A stretch of 64,000 nt of DNA from Clonostachys chloroleuca (lineage: Eukaryota > Ascomycota > Sordariomycetes > Hypocreales > Bionectriaceae), in the NCBI GenBank assembly GCA_037952775.1, contig JBANAY010000003.1, positions 11,656,001-11,720,000 on the forward strand, given 5' to 3'. Position numbers and translations under genes: made by a program. The notes under the pieces are model-generated. The model ran no database searches. It saw only the letters and a list, made by a program, of their open reading frames with translations, and was not told where the DNA came from. This document shows positions 21,764 to 31,309 of this stretch, one piece after another; positions within the stretch are counted from its first letter, which is position 1, and every line of letters starts with the position of its first letter.

Positions 21764-23416
21764 TTATAATGCGCTCTTTGCCTGCTCCCAAACCAAAACA
21801 ATAATGGAATCTTTTTCGTCGGCTGAATTGCCTTGTTGTTGCTGCTGTTGTATGTCTCGAGAGGAGTTCTTCTTCCCTCTCTTTAAATAAGCCTGCCACA
21901 CTGCTCCGTCTTTGCTCACGGCAGAGTCCACAAGCTTCCATGCGTTCCTTCGTCCTGACCACGAAAGTGTGGCCCGGTCTACGGATCCGGAGTCGTCGTC
22001 GATAAATAAACGCCTGCTGAGGGAGCTCGAGACATCTCGCTCGGCCTCTTCAGCCTTGACGTTTGATCGTTTTTCTTTGTCTTCCTTCTTCTCCTCCGTA
22101 GGCGCACCGTTGTGGGCTTCTTTGTGCTCTATCTTCACACCGTCGGGGTACTGCGTAATCGAAATTCCATTGACGAGAACCCAGTTGTCCTTGAAAAGAT
22201 AGCGTTGCATGAAACACGACTCGCCGCAAACATTGGTAACCAGGTGAGCCTTGTTAATGTTGAGTAGATGCCGGTGAGCGTAGCGGCGGAGAAGGAGTGG
22301 TTGTTGGCCGGTCTCATAACTATCCACGTTCTCATCGATCGTTTTATCGTTGGGCGAGTAAAACCCAGGTAGGACGTGCATCTGCAAATCCGTGTGCTTC
22401 ATCAAGCATGTGTGGAGAAGTTCGTCCCATCTCTTGGACTTGAAGGAGGTTTTCTTTGAATGCTCTGCTTCGAAGCAGGGCAGGTTTGGGATTCGTGTAA
22501 GTGCGCTCAGTGTGAGAAGCACGGCACCGCCTCCGTGGGTCTGGATCTGCTCGTTCTCCGACGTGTCCCAATCCAGCTTCTCACTCGGCAAACCGATATA
22601 GTGCTGCTGGTCCGTGTTGTACGTGAATAACCTATCACGGAGGTAAGACAAGCTAGGGAAAAACACGTCGTCCTCCACAAGGCCAAACCACCGCTTGTTC
22701 TGGCCGTTGGCCGCCAGGTTAGCAGCAAATGTCTTCAGAATCCGGGTAAGCTCAAAATATCTCCGGGCCATTGACATGGGCTCCTCCGTTGTCGTGACCC
22801 AGCAGTCGAGGCCTGACGCCTGGAGAGCGCGGTCCACCTCATCGAGCTGGCCGGCATTCGCCTGGTCCAGCACCACCACCATACTGGCCCCGTTGCTGTG
22901 GTGGTGGCCATCGGTGAGCCAACGAGCCCAAGCCTTGATCATAGCATAATCACGGTCCGAGATGCGCGCATAGGTCGTGGAGATGCCAAAAAGAAAGTCG
23001 GAAGCGTCGACATCCCCCAGCTTGGGACCCGTAGGCACAGGCAATTCCATTCTCTTTTTCGCATACAAATCCATCCGGTCGGGGCTCGCCAGATTAATGG
23101 TCTTGGGAGTGACAGCCCCAAAGTTGAGTTGAACCTCCGTCACACTCGGCCAAACCTCAGACTGCTCGTTGGGTTGGATCCTCCATGCCAACCAGGATGC
23201 CTCGTGGGACAGGCCCAATTCTCGGGTGAGCCGGCCCAGATAGAGCTCCTCCGGTGATGCATTTCCCTCTGGAATGATTTCCGCATCTTTCAAAAGCGGG
23301 CTTCTCTTGCGATCGGTGGTTATGCGGAGAGTTTGTACGAACAGCCCGAGAAGGACCAGCGCCATCAGTATGTGCGCCAGGCGCGAATGCACTGAACAGG
23401 GGCCCTTGAACAACAT
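21764..23416 (-). CDS. Type II membrane glycosyltransferase, GT31/fringe-like
   Basis: A single exon of 550 residues starting at 23416. A short cytosolic N-terminus is followed by one signal-anchor helix (LAHILMALVLLGLFVQTL, about residues 13-30), as in Golgi type II enzymes. The lumenal domain contains FLFGISTTYARI, a strand around ASMVVVLDQAN, then WFGLVEDDVFFPSL. The EDD is the metal and nucleotide-sugar DXD-type site, and HGGGAVLLTLSAL is typical of fringe-like GT31 folds. Cysteines follow in LVTNVCGESCFMQRY. The C-terminal 130 residues are lysine/glutamate-rich with a QQQQQQ run and end LVWEQAKSAL. The donor sugar and acceptor cannot be read from the sequence. Confidence 0.78.
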   Translation of the reverse strand: MLFKGPCSVHSRLAHILMALVLLGLFVQTLRITTDRKRSPLLKDAEIIPEGNASPEELYLGRLTRELGLSHEASWLAWRIQPNEQSEVWPSVTEVQLNFGAVTPKTINLASPDRMDLYAKKRMELPVPTGPKLGDVDASDFLFGISTTYARISDRDYAMIKAWARWLTDGHHHSNGASMVVVLDQANAGQLDEVDRALQASGLDCWVTTTEEPMSMARRYFELTRILKTFAANLAANGQNKRWFGLVEDDVFFPSLSYLRDRLFTYNTDQQHYIGLPSEKLDWDTSENEQIQTHGGGAVLLTLSALTRIPNLPCFEAEHSKKTSFKSKRWDELLHTCLMKHTDLQMHVLPGFYSPNDKTIDENVDSYETGQQPLLLRRYAHRHLLNINKAHLVTNVCGESCFMQRYLFKDNWVLVNGISITQYPDGVKIEHKEAHNGAPTEEKKEDKEKRSNVKAEEAERDVSSSLSRRLFIDDDSGSVDRATLSWSGRRNAWKLVDSAVSKDGAVWQAYLKRGKKNSSRDIQQQQQQGNSADEKDSIIVLVWEQAKSAL

Positions 23417-25342
23417 TTTGATGTGGTTTGCGCGCTGCTGCTGCTGCTGCCTGATGCAGGTGCAGATGCAGATGCAGGACAGATAGACTCAACGGCCACA
23501 GACAAATCGGTCCCGAAGCCGCTGGGATTTAGGGGAGAATTTGGAATCTCCAGCAGATAAAAGAAAAAACGGGGCTTCTGGGTGACAAACAACCTCCCAC
23601 CTTTACCAGAACCGCCGTGGTCTTGACGTAGGAGGCGAAAACCAGCCAGGTGCGCCCTCTAATAATGGAAGAAACTGCGAGCTGTCGAGAATCCAGAGAC
23701 CGTCTACAGGCCAATGTCCATCCTTAATTTTCCGACCAATTGAGCGAATAACTAGACGTGAGAGCGACGCTCCTGAACGTCCGTGTTTGCAGCCTTCCAG
23801 ATGCTATAAAAAATGATTGGGTGGCGGCCGTTAGTAAGTAGTGAAAAAAAAACAAGGTAGGGAGAAAGTCAAGGTCGAGACAAAGACGGCCACAGAGCCA
23901 GCTGCAAGAAAGAAGAATAAATGATGATGACAGTAAAACAAGAGAAATGAGTGTGAGAGCAAAAGTGAGCGCGCGCGCGAGGGAGCGAGTGAGCGGCTAG
24001 TAATTTAAAGAGGTGAGAGAGTTCAATCGAAAGGAAGCACCGAAACCAGGGGAAGAAGCTGTCAGCCAGGTGCATGGCAATTAATACGGACCAGACAGCC
24101 CCGAAGGGATCTAAATAAGTGGTAGTATCGTCAATTTGGCCCCTGCCTCGTCCCCTCCTACTGCTACTCACTGCTCCATGCCCCCATTCACCAATTCATT
24201 GCCATCTCCAGCAGCGGCGATCAGCGCAATGGCCAAGCCCTGCCGGGTCTCAGGAGGGCAGCGGGGAAGGGGCTGGTTGATTGCCCGCTAAAACGCCTGT
24301 TCTTCTCTTCTGATACGGGACCGTCCATCATCCAGACGGTCCTATCCGTGCAGCAAGTACCGTCCCATGTGCTGCGTACTCGGACAGGTATCTCTCCAGC
24401 GACAGGCCCTGACGCAGGTACCTGCTGTGACCTGGCTGCGCAATTGACAGGGCTGATCACTTCGACGGTCCACCTGGTCCAAACCCTTTTGAAACTCTCC
24501 TTTCCCACCACCTAATGCGACGATAAGATCCTTACTTACCACAGCCCGAGTCAAAACAGCCTTCTCGTACTGGCAAGTATCCCCCCTACTACCCCATCCC
24601 AATCCATCTCCATTACGTAGGTGGGATGTACGGCGTAGCCCCTGGTATCATTTTCTCGTTCCGTCCAAACCTGGTGCAATATGGCATGACCAAAACAGCA
24701 AATCCTCACCACCAACCAAACACCCAAGCTCATGGTGTCTCTCACTCACCCCACCCACGGGCCACTTCGAAACAATTTGGCTAGGGGGAAGAGCCCACTC
24801 AGTGGTATAGGCTAAGATCTGTAACATCATTCTCCGTTATTAGCTGCTAGCCAGGGTTCAGGTTTTGTTGTTGTCGATTCGGCTGTTCGCCAGTCGAATT
24901 CAACCGGCTCACACCTGAACCTCTGCCACCTGAGAACATATCTCGTTCTCGCACCGAGGCGTGGACACCTGGTGTGATATTCGTACAAGTCAACAACGCC
25001 CGCCCCAATATGGGCACATTAGGCAACAGATGGAGCCAAAGTTCTCATCTGACAGGCGCTTATTATCCACCAGGTCATGCACGCAGCTCACGAAATTCAC
25101 ACACCTTCACGGCCAGGGTTCCGAAAGCTAAGCACGGCTATTTGAATGTAATTTCATGTCATTCTAGGCAGGAGACTGACCCCATATGAAAAGCTGGGCG
25201 CGTTATTAATTGTCAAGACCGTCATTGACCATTGAGGATTCCATCTATTTAGTGGCCGATAAAGACTACCGGTTCCGCAGCCTGCATCAATAGCGTATGC
25301 GCCATAACCAATTTGTTGCCGATGCGGGTAACGTCTTGCCCA
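23417..25342. other. Gene-free region upstream of the GT31-like gene
   Basis: Almost 2 kb without a supported gene. It includes a CTG/CAG repeat just upstream of the glycosyltransferase start, a GCGCGCGCGC run near 23970, a run of nine A near 23843, and several short open frames on both strands that have no domain content. The left part is the promoter and leader of the glycosyltransferase gene. Confidence 0.55.
23434..23479. repeat. CTG trinucleotide run and GCAGAT repeat in the leader of the glycosyltransferase gene
   Basis: Six GCT/CTG units (23434-23450) are followed by about three GCAGAT-like units. They lie 18-63 bp upstream of the start codon, so on the transcribed strand the leader would read CAG repeats. 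Confidence 0.8.
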
Positions 25343-26195
25343 TCACCTTGATGCTGACGAAGCTGCCATGGTCTTGTCAAGCCCCGACGTTCCCGTATCG
25401 CTCTTTGGCTCCAAAGATTCATCCCGCTGCTGAGGTTGATGCCCCTCCTTCTCGTTCATGGTCGCGGTGTATGTGGCGTTTCCCCTAACCGTCCGCAGCT
25501 GGTTTTTCGAGTTGTAGTTCGCCGGCATGTTGGCCGCTACAGTAGCTTTCGCTTGATGGAATAGGTCGAAACACTCAACCAGCGTCTGGTCCATGGCACT
25601 ATCGGCGGGAGCGAGGCTGTGTGTCCAAAAGCTCCCGAATATGGTCCTCGAGCTCCTCAAACTCGAACATGTTGTATCTGTACCGGTCGGGGAGACCACT
25701 ATTATGGAGCAGCGCAAGCAGCCCAGCAATGATAGTGTTGAGTGCGCCCAGCGCCGTAATTGGCGGGCCATGATGAGCGGGCTGCGGTCCCAAAGCCGTC
25801 AGGGCGGCCCCGAGCAAGAGCTGAACGATCATCAGGCTCCATCGGGATATACTGGCTACGTGAAACAAGTAGCCGTAGAGAGTTCGCTGCTGGACAACAT
25901 CTCTATAGAGGCCTCGAACCATGCCTCTAGGTGGCCACCACCAGCTGGTCGGGTGGACTGGAGCGTGGTTCTCGTGATCTCGTATCGCTCCTAGTCCGCC
26001 TGCTAGGGCTGTCCACTCAGAAGGTGTGAGGAAGCGGTGTCGAGGTACTGTCCTCGTATTATTCGGCCTATCGGCTTCCTTCACTTTTTCCTCTCCACTC
26101 TTGTGCTCGTTGTTTGATGGCTGAGGTGCCGCGGTAGAGTTCGAAACCGATTCTGTAGGCAACTCCGGGTCTATAGGTCTCGCTGCTTTGGACAT
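25343..26195 (-). CDS. Fungal SLATT-domain two-helix membrane protein, frame broken near the C-terminus
   Basis: The protein starts MSKAARPIDPELP at 26195. A disordered Ser/Pro/Glu region (residues 1-55) precedes the SLATT core: LTPSEWTALAGGLGAI, RGLYRDVVQQRTLYGYLFHVASISRW, helix one (SLMIVQLLLGAALTALG) and helix two (ITALGALNTIIAGLLALLHNSG). GLPDRYRYNMFEFEELEDHIRELLD follows. In this frame it ends with QPRSRR and a stop at 25599. The downstream frame continues with family-like sequence (HSLAPADSAMDQTLVECFDLFHQAKATVAANMPANYN) to a stop at 25343. A change of two bases in the ACACA at about 25619-25624 (or removal of one) joins them, giving about 284 residues. In bacteria SLATT proteins are predicted pore-forming effectors of nucleotide-signalled conflict systems. 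The fungal role is unknown, and no SMODS or SLOG partner lies nearby. Confidence 0.8.
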
Positions 26196-27045
26196 GGTCA
26201 AGTGGAAAAGGCTACGATCTGAAGATGGCGTGTTTCCTTCAACATCTCATTAGCCACATGTACTTCCAGTTGGAAGAGTCTTTCGTACTTATTGTCGTAG
26301 GAGATTCGACTTCACAAGGTTCGATCACAGCTTAGCAAGGCAAAGCTCAAGCGATAATGTGCATTGCTTTAGGGAATGGTATTTATGAAAGGATGGGTAT
26401 CAGAGGAAATTGAGAATGAAGAATTCGCTACAGGTATATTGGTTCCAAAGAAGGAGACTTGTATGCAATACATTGCCATTTGGTAGGCGCGTTCGTAAAT
26501 CCATCGGGAGGCCCATGAGCAACACAAGCAGGAAGTTACCATGGACATGCCTCGGCCCATGCAAGGCACTCGTCACAGACCCAGACATGAAGAAGTTGGA
26601 AGTGCCTTGTTACTTACCTACATATCTCGACAAATTTCACCAAGCTTTGAATCCAAACTGCAGATCTCACTGTTCAAGCATGACGTAAAGGTACGAACAC
26701 ATAAAGCCTAGGACTAGAAGACATAAAGCATGCACTTCACAACCAGCAATGAAAATTCCATTATTGATGAAATAATTCTGCACACTATGCAATCAATATG
26801 TCAGTATAATAAGTAGAATAAGGCTTACTATCTTGGAATTATTTGATTATCATTTCAATTAAAGAGTATCGTGCCCCTCACTTGCATCAAGGGAGGTATC
26901 AGAGTGTGCCGCTTTTTATGTCACCCAGCTGGGACCCTTGAAGAGCACAGTGGGGTGGATCTACACCGCCCGCAATTAGCAGCGGCAGAATAAGGAAATT
27001 TTGAGAATTCCCCCCATTTGCGATGGAGAACTTCCTTTGCTTGGA
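26196..27045. other. Divergent region between the SLATT gene and TRM1
   Basis: No gene is supported. The sequence is moderately AT-rich. Overlapping frames at 26369-26688 have no recognisable content. A short upstream open frame begins at the ATG at 27023, overlaps the TRM1 start in another frame and could affect start choice if it is transcribed. Confidence 0.5.
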
Positions 27046-29199
27046 ATGCGCCTCCAACCATATCATGCCCGGATGTTGCCTTTCCGCACTCTCTCGAGGC
27101 AATTTCACCGACATATCGCTATAATAACCACCCTAAACAGATTTTCGATAATAACATCTGTGATAACAGCATCGCAGACGCACATTTCACGCGAACAGAC
27201 CCTACCCACTCGAAGAGCATTCTGCTCGCAAACCCTCGAGATGGCCGACAACAATGCGTCAGCTGCAATTGACGCAACCCAAGACGGCGAAAAGTCACAC
27301 AGGACGATAAAGGAAGGGAAAGCTACCATCCTTGTTCCTCGGGGAGCAAAGGTTGGGGAGGATAAGAGCGAGGTCCAGCAGGTTTTCTACAATCCCATCC
27401 AGCAATTCAACCGTGACCTATCTGTCCTAGCAATCAAGGCATACGGAGAAGAAACTATCGAGCGGAGAAAAGCGCAATATCTGGCCAAGTCAAACAAGCA
27501 GAGCAAGAAGAGGAAGCGCGGGGCTGAAGCGAACGGAGTTGAGAACACCGCGGCTGTACCACAAGATGCACCGACGATACACCAAACCCAGGAAACCACA
27601 TCCCAGTTTAATCCCACGAACACCTTCTCAACCACCTTCAAAATTCTTGATGCGCTCTCCGCTTCAGGCCTTCGAGCGCTGAGGTATGCGCACGAGATAC
27701 CATTCGTCACTTCTATAACTGCGAACGACCTTTCGGCCTCCGCCGCCGAGTCAATCAAGGCAAACGTGACTCATAATGGATTGGAAGACAAAATAACCGT
27801 GACAAATGACAACGCGCTTTCCGTCATGTATCGCGCCATTGCTGACGATCTCTCCAAACTGGATCGTCTAGGCAATCCTGGCAAGGCTCACAAGTTTGAT
27901 GTTATCGATCTCGACCCATATGGCACTGGCGCACCGTTTTTCGACGCAGCCGTGCAGTGTGTTCGAGACGACGGTGGGCTCCTCTGTATAACCTGCACCG
28001 ATAGTGCCGTTTGGGCCGGTCACAGCTACTGCGAGAAGACGTATTCATTATACGGTGGTGTCCCTGTGAAGGGTGCTCACTCGCACGAGGTTGGTCTCCG
28101 ACTGATTCTGAACGCTATTGCCACATCCGCTGCTCGATATGGGCTTCACATAGAACCCCAGCTATCTCTCTCCATTGACTTTTACACCAAAGTATTTGTC
28201 AAGGTCACAAAATCCGCTCAAGCAGTCAAATTCCTCGGCAGCAAGACAATGTTGGTGTACAGCTGTAGCCAGGGATGTGGCGCCTGGACTACACAGTATT
28301 TGATGAAATCGAAACCCTCTCCGAATAAGAAGGGCGACGGATTGTTTTATAAGCATGGCATGATGCAGGCTCCCACTAGCGACAGGCTTTGCCAGCACTG
28401 CGGACTAAAAATGCACCTCAACGGGCCCATGTACGGTGGTAGAATTCACTCACAAGAATTCATCCAACGACTTCTTGACCAACTCCCCACGGCCGACAAG
28501 TTCGTATATGGCACTCTCCCGCGGTTGGAAGGTATGCTCCGAACAGCTCTAGAGGAATATATCCCGGGCCCCGATATGGAGGAGGGCATAAACCCCAAGG
28601 ATGCTGCCGCTGCTGCTATTGACCCTTACCCCTTTTACGTGGTTCCCAACCGACTAGCAAGTGCCATCTCATCCGTGTCGATACCAGATGATATGTTCCG
28701 AGGGGCTCTGTTTCATCTTGGGTACCGAATCACTCGAAGCCATTGCAAGCCAGGAAGTATGAAGACGGATGCTCCATGGTCAACCATCTGGTGGGTTATG
28801 ACTGAATGGGTAAGACAAAAGGCACCCGTGACAGTTGCCAATATCAAGCCCAGAACCGCCGCTCACGCCATCCTGTCGAGGGCTGGCCTCTTGCCGTCCG
28901 AAGACAGCTCATCTGCCACCAACAACGGGACTATAGATCCAAAAGACCAGGACACTGCGATGGAAGAGGCTCCCAAGGGAGCAGATGATGCAACTCTCGA
29001 CCCGCAAAGCAACATGGGTCAAGACCCTGAGTTTTCGGCCACGACGACAACAGCGGCCGAATTGGAACTCCGCAAGACAATGATTTTCAATGAAGAGCTC
29101 GCACGGCTCGGCCGCCAGGGCCTGGGGCAAAAGATAACCAGATATCAGATGAACCCAGAAAAGAATTGGGGACCTTTGACAAAGGCCATGGCTCAATAA
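27046..29199 (+). CDS. TRM1: tRNA (guanine-26 N2)-dimethyltransferase
   Basis: Trm1 uses S-adenosylmethionine to dimethylate G26 in nuclear- and mitochondrial-encoded tRNAs. The frame has no intron. The core starts KEGKATILVPRGAKV, with VQQVFYNPIQQFNRDLSVL. Methyltransferase motifs follow: ILDALSASGLRALRYAHEI (SAM site), VIDLDPYGTGAPFFDAAVQ, LLCITCTDSAVW, then GGVPVKGAHSHEVGLRLIL. A cysteine cluster (CSQGCG, CQHCGLKMHLNGPMYGGRIH) probably binds zinc. Three in-frame starts are plausible: 27046, 27073 (MLPFRTLSRQFHRH) and 27241 (MADNNASAA). The segment between them is rich in Arg, Ser, Thr and Ile without acids and looks like a mitochondrial presequence, while KKRKRG near residue 105 of the short form's upstream numbering looks like a nuclear signal. 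The long and short forms are 717 and 652 residues. Confidence 0.95.
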   Translation: MRLQPYHARMLPFRTLSRQFHRHIAIITTLNRFSIITSVITASQTHISREQTLPTRRAFCSQTLEMADNNASAAIDATQDGEKSHRTIKEGKATILVPRGAKVGEDKSEVQQVFYNPIQQFNRDLSVLAIKAYGEETIERRKAQYLAKSNKQSKKRKRGAEANGVENTAAVPQDAPTIHQTQETTSQFNPTNTFSTTFKILDALSASGLRALRYAHEIPFVTSITANDLSASAAESIKANVTHNGLEDKITVTNDNALSVMYRAIADDLSKLDRLGNPGKAHKFDVIDLDPYGTGAPFFDAAVQCVRDDGGLLCITCTDSAVWAGHSYCEKTYSLYGGVPVKGAHSHEVGLRLILNAIATSAARYGLHIEPQLSLSIDFYTKVFVKVTKSAQAVKFLGSKTMLVYSCSQGCGAWTTQYLMKSKPSPNKKGDGLFYKHGMMQAPTSDRLCQHCGLKMHLNGPMYGGRIHSQEFIQRLLDQLPTADKFVYGTLPRLEGMLRTALEEYIPGPDMEEGINPKDAAAAAIDPYPFYVVPNRLASAISSVSIPDDMFRGALFHLGYRITRSHCKPGSMKTDAPWSTIWWVMTEWVRQKAPVTVANIKPRTAAHAILSRAGLLPSEDSSSATNNGTIDPKDQDTAMEEAPKGADDATLDPQSNMGQDPEFSATTTTAAELELRKTMIFNEELARLGRQGLGQKITRYQMNPEKNWGPLTKAMAQ

Positions 29200-29670
29200 A
29201 GTCAAGGCCCTGTAAAACAACATCATTTGCTCAAAGCTTGGCAGCGTGGATTTTCATAAAACATCAACCTAGATTTGCTATATTTGCATTTTTATATACT
29301 TGAGAAGAAAATACTACAACCTCCAGGCGACAACAAAGCGAGTTGGATCGTGGCCGTAGTGTTCATTTTTGCAGCATGTACAGCAGAGGGTAGCGGGAGT
29401 TTCACATGAATAATCATTCAAAAATGCGGAGTAGGGTGAAGCATGACTAAAGCGATCTGGCGTAATGCTGCTGAGTATTACACCACCAGGATGAATGATA
29501 AGCTGCAACATATCCTCCTACACATTAACTGATCCCTATCAGGCAATTTGGTCACCATAATGCCATAAGAGCAACACAGTTGATTCCCTTCAAACTTGTG
29601 TTACATTGTCTTTTGGCCCCGATCCAGTCTGTCTCTGCCTTGCTGGCCCATCTCCAGGCTCATCGTCGTC
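29200..29670. other. Intergenic region between TRM1 and the kinase-like gene
   Basis: This 471-bp stretch contains the 3' UTR of TRM1 and the promoter of the kinase-like gene. The kinase frame is open upstream to about 29596 but has no ATG that improves the model. Nothing else is seen. Confidence 0.6.
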
Positions 29671-31215
29671 ATGGCATCGGATCACCTCCCAAAGGTGGTC
29701 AAGGCTGAAGATCTCACTGTGCGTGAGGGAAAGCTCACATGGTCATCACACGGTGTATCAAGCGAGATCGATGTTGGAAGCCTCTTGTTCGCTCTGAAGC
29801 CGCCGGCATCAGCCCACCAGTACATCATTTGCGGTCTGCAAGAGAATAACTCCGAGTCCGCCGCAACAACATTCGAGCTTGTGCTCTTGCAAACCAGCTC
29901 GATGCCGGACCAGATCAGCTCCCTGCATCTCGTCAGCCAGATCCCCCCTCACCTCCGGCCAAGTACCGACAACCTCGTCGACGTTGTTGTCTCGACAAAG
30001 GCGGGCTCCGGTCTCGCACTTCCGTTCTGGCAAGCTGTACTACACCCCCTCCTCAGGGTGGCACGAGAAGAGCTTGCGCAGGCATCCCCCGGCACAGAGG
30101 CTGCGGAACTCGCGGGCAGCCAGCAGGAGAGCGTGCTGGTCACAGAAAACGCCGGCAGCGTGCCGCAATTCGCCCAGCGCCTCTGGGCCAGTCACAGCGG
30201 CCAGGCGCACAGAGATGGTGGTGGGAAGCAGTCTAGAACCGTCATCCTGTTGAGTGGGGACGGCGGCGTCGTCGACATCCTCAACAGCTGCGAGGAGGAT
30301 TATGACGCCCAAGCACCGGCCGCGTCCTCCCCTCCCCAGCCTTTGGTTTGCCCCCTCCCCTTGGGCACCGGCAACGCGCTGTTTCACTCTCTGCACAAGC
30401 CCGTCGCCTCCGCCCGCCCAGCCTCCTCACCATTGGTCCTCGGCCTACAGACGCTCTTTCAGGGCGCGCCAGCAAACCTGCCCACCTTTCGGGCCTCCTT
30501 CTCTGCGGGCTCTCGCGTCGTCGCCGCGGCAGCAGAAGAGCAGCAGCAGCAGGCAGCAGCCGATGGCGGCGGCGCTACAGACACGCCCCCCAAGCTGCAG
30601 GAGGGGGGCAACAACAAGCCCGTCTCGTATCTGAACGGTGCCGTCGTGGCCAGCTACGGCTTCCACGCCAGCATAGTGCACGAGAGCGACACCCCGGCCT
30701 ACCGCGCCCACGGCCAGAAGCGTTTCGGCATGGTCGCACAGGAGCTCCTGCGCAGGTCTCACCCTTACACCGCCCAGGTCGAGATCCGCCGGCCAGGCGC
30801 AGCAGCAGCCTCGCTCGAGCGTGTCCCGCGCGAGACGCACGCCTACGTGCTAGTCACGCCGCTGTCGAACCTGGAGCGCACTTTTGCCATCTCGCCCGAC
30901 AGCCGGCCCCTGGACGGGAGGCTGCGGGCTGTCCACTTCGGCCCTATAGGGGGTGAGAGGATCATGGATGTCATGATGAAGGCATACGACGGGGGCAAGC
31001 ACGTGGGCCTGGCGTGGGAAGAAGACGGTGAGCGTGTTTGGTATGACGAGGTCGAGGAGATTCGTTTGAAGGCGCTCGACGCGGATGGGCGGTGGAGGAA
31101 GGTGTGTATTGATGGCACGATCGTCGAGTTACCCGTGGGAGGCGATGTGGTGGTCAGTAAGTCGAATCATACGCTCTTGCGGGTGCTCGCACCGAAGGAG
31201 GTATTGCCAGCCTAG
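29671..31215 (+). CDS. Diacylglycerol/sphingoid-base kinase-like protein (DAGK catalytic domain)
   Basis: A single exon of 514 residues starting MASDHLPKVVK. The DAGK-type fold is shown by the phosphate-binding motif LLSGDGGVVDILNS (about residue 195), where the family usually has SGDG, and by PLPLGTGNALFHS (about residue 230), matching the P-x-GTGN motif. A second half contains YLNGAVVASYGFHASIVHESD and RFGMVAQELLRR, then LDGRLRAVHFGPI. A Gln/Ala-rich insert (EEQQQQQAAADGGG, about residue 290) is characteristic of low-complexity loops. Members phosphorylate long-chain bases, ceramide or diacylglycerol; the lipid substrate here is unknown. Two runs of six G or C inside the gene keep the frame, unlike those in neighbouring genes. 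It is convergent with the ABC-F gene, only 94 bp away. Confidence 0.85.
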   Translation: MASDHLPKVVKAEDLTVREGKLTWSSHGVSSEIDVGSLLFALKPPASAHQYIICGLQENNSESAATTFELVLLQTSSMPDQISSLHLVSQIPPHLRPSTDNLVDVVVSTKAGSGLALPFWQAVLHPLLRVAREELAQASPGTEAAELAGSQQESVLVTENAGSVPQFAQRLWASHSGQAHRDGGGKQSRTVILLSGDGGVVDILNSCEEDYDAQAPAASSPPQPLVCPLPLGTGNALFHSLHKPVASARPASSPLVLGLQTLFQGAPANLPTFRASFSAGSRVVAAAAEEQQQQAAADGGGATDTPPKLQEGGNNKPVSYLNGAVVASYGFHASIVHESDTPAYRAHGQKRFGMVAQELLRRSHPYTAQVEIRRPGAAAASLERVPRETHAYVLVTPLSNLERTFAISPDSRPLDGRLRAVHFGPIGGERIMDVMMKAYDGGKHVGLAWEEDGERVWYDEVEEIRLKALDADGRWRKVCIDGTIVELPVGGDVVVSKSNHTLLRVLAPKEVLPA

Positions 31216-31309
31216 AGGGCGACTTCACTTTTAACAGCGATATAGACAACAGCGATATAGACAGTTACAGGGAGATTCGTTTTTTATTAGGGATATATCA
31301 TAGAGTAAC

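Noticed and set aside
25343..26195. Idea that the SLATT gene is part of a bacterial-type conflict island
   Set aside because: No SMODS, SLOG or other nucleotide-signalling partner lies beside it; the neighbours are a glycosyltransferase and TRM1.
30348..30956. 202-codon frame overlapping the kinase-like gene
   Set aside because: It is a shifted frame of a GC-rich coding region with Arg/Pro-rich product, while the main frame carries the DAGK motifs.
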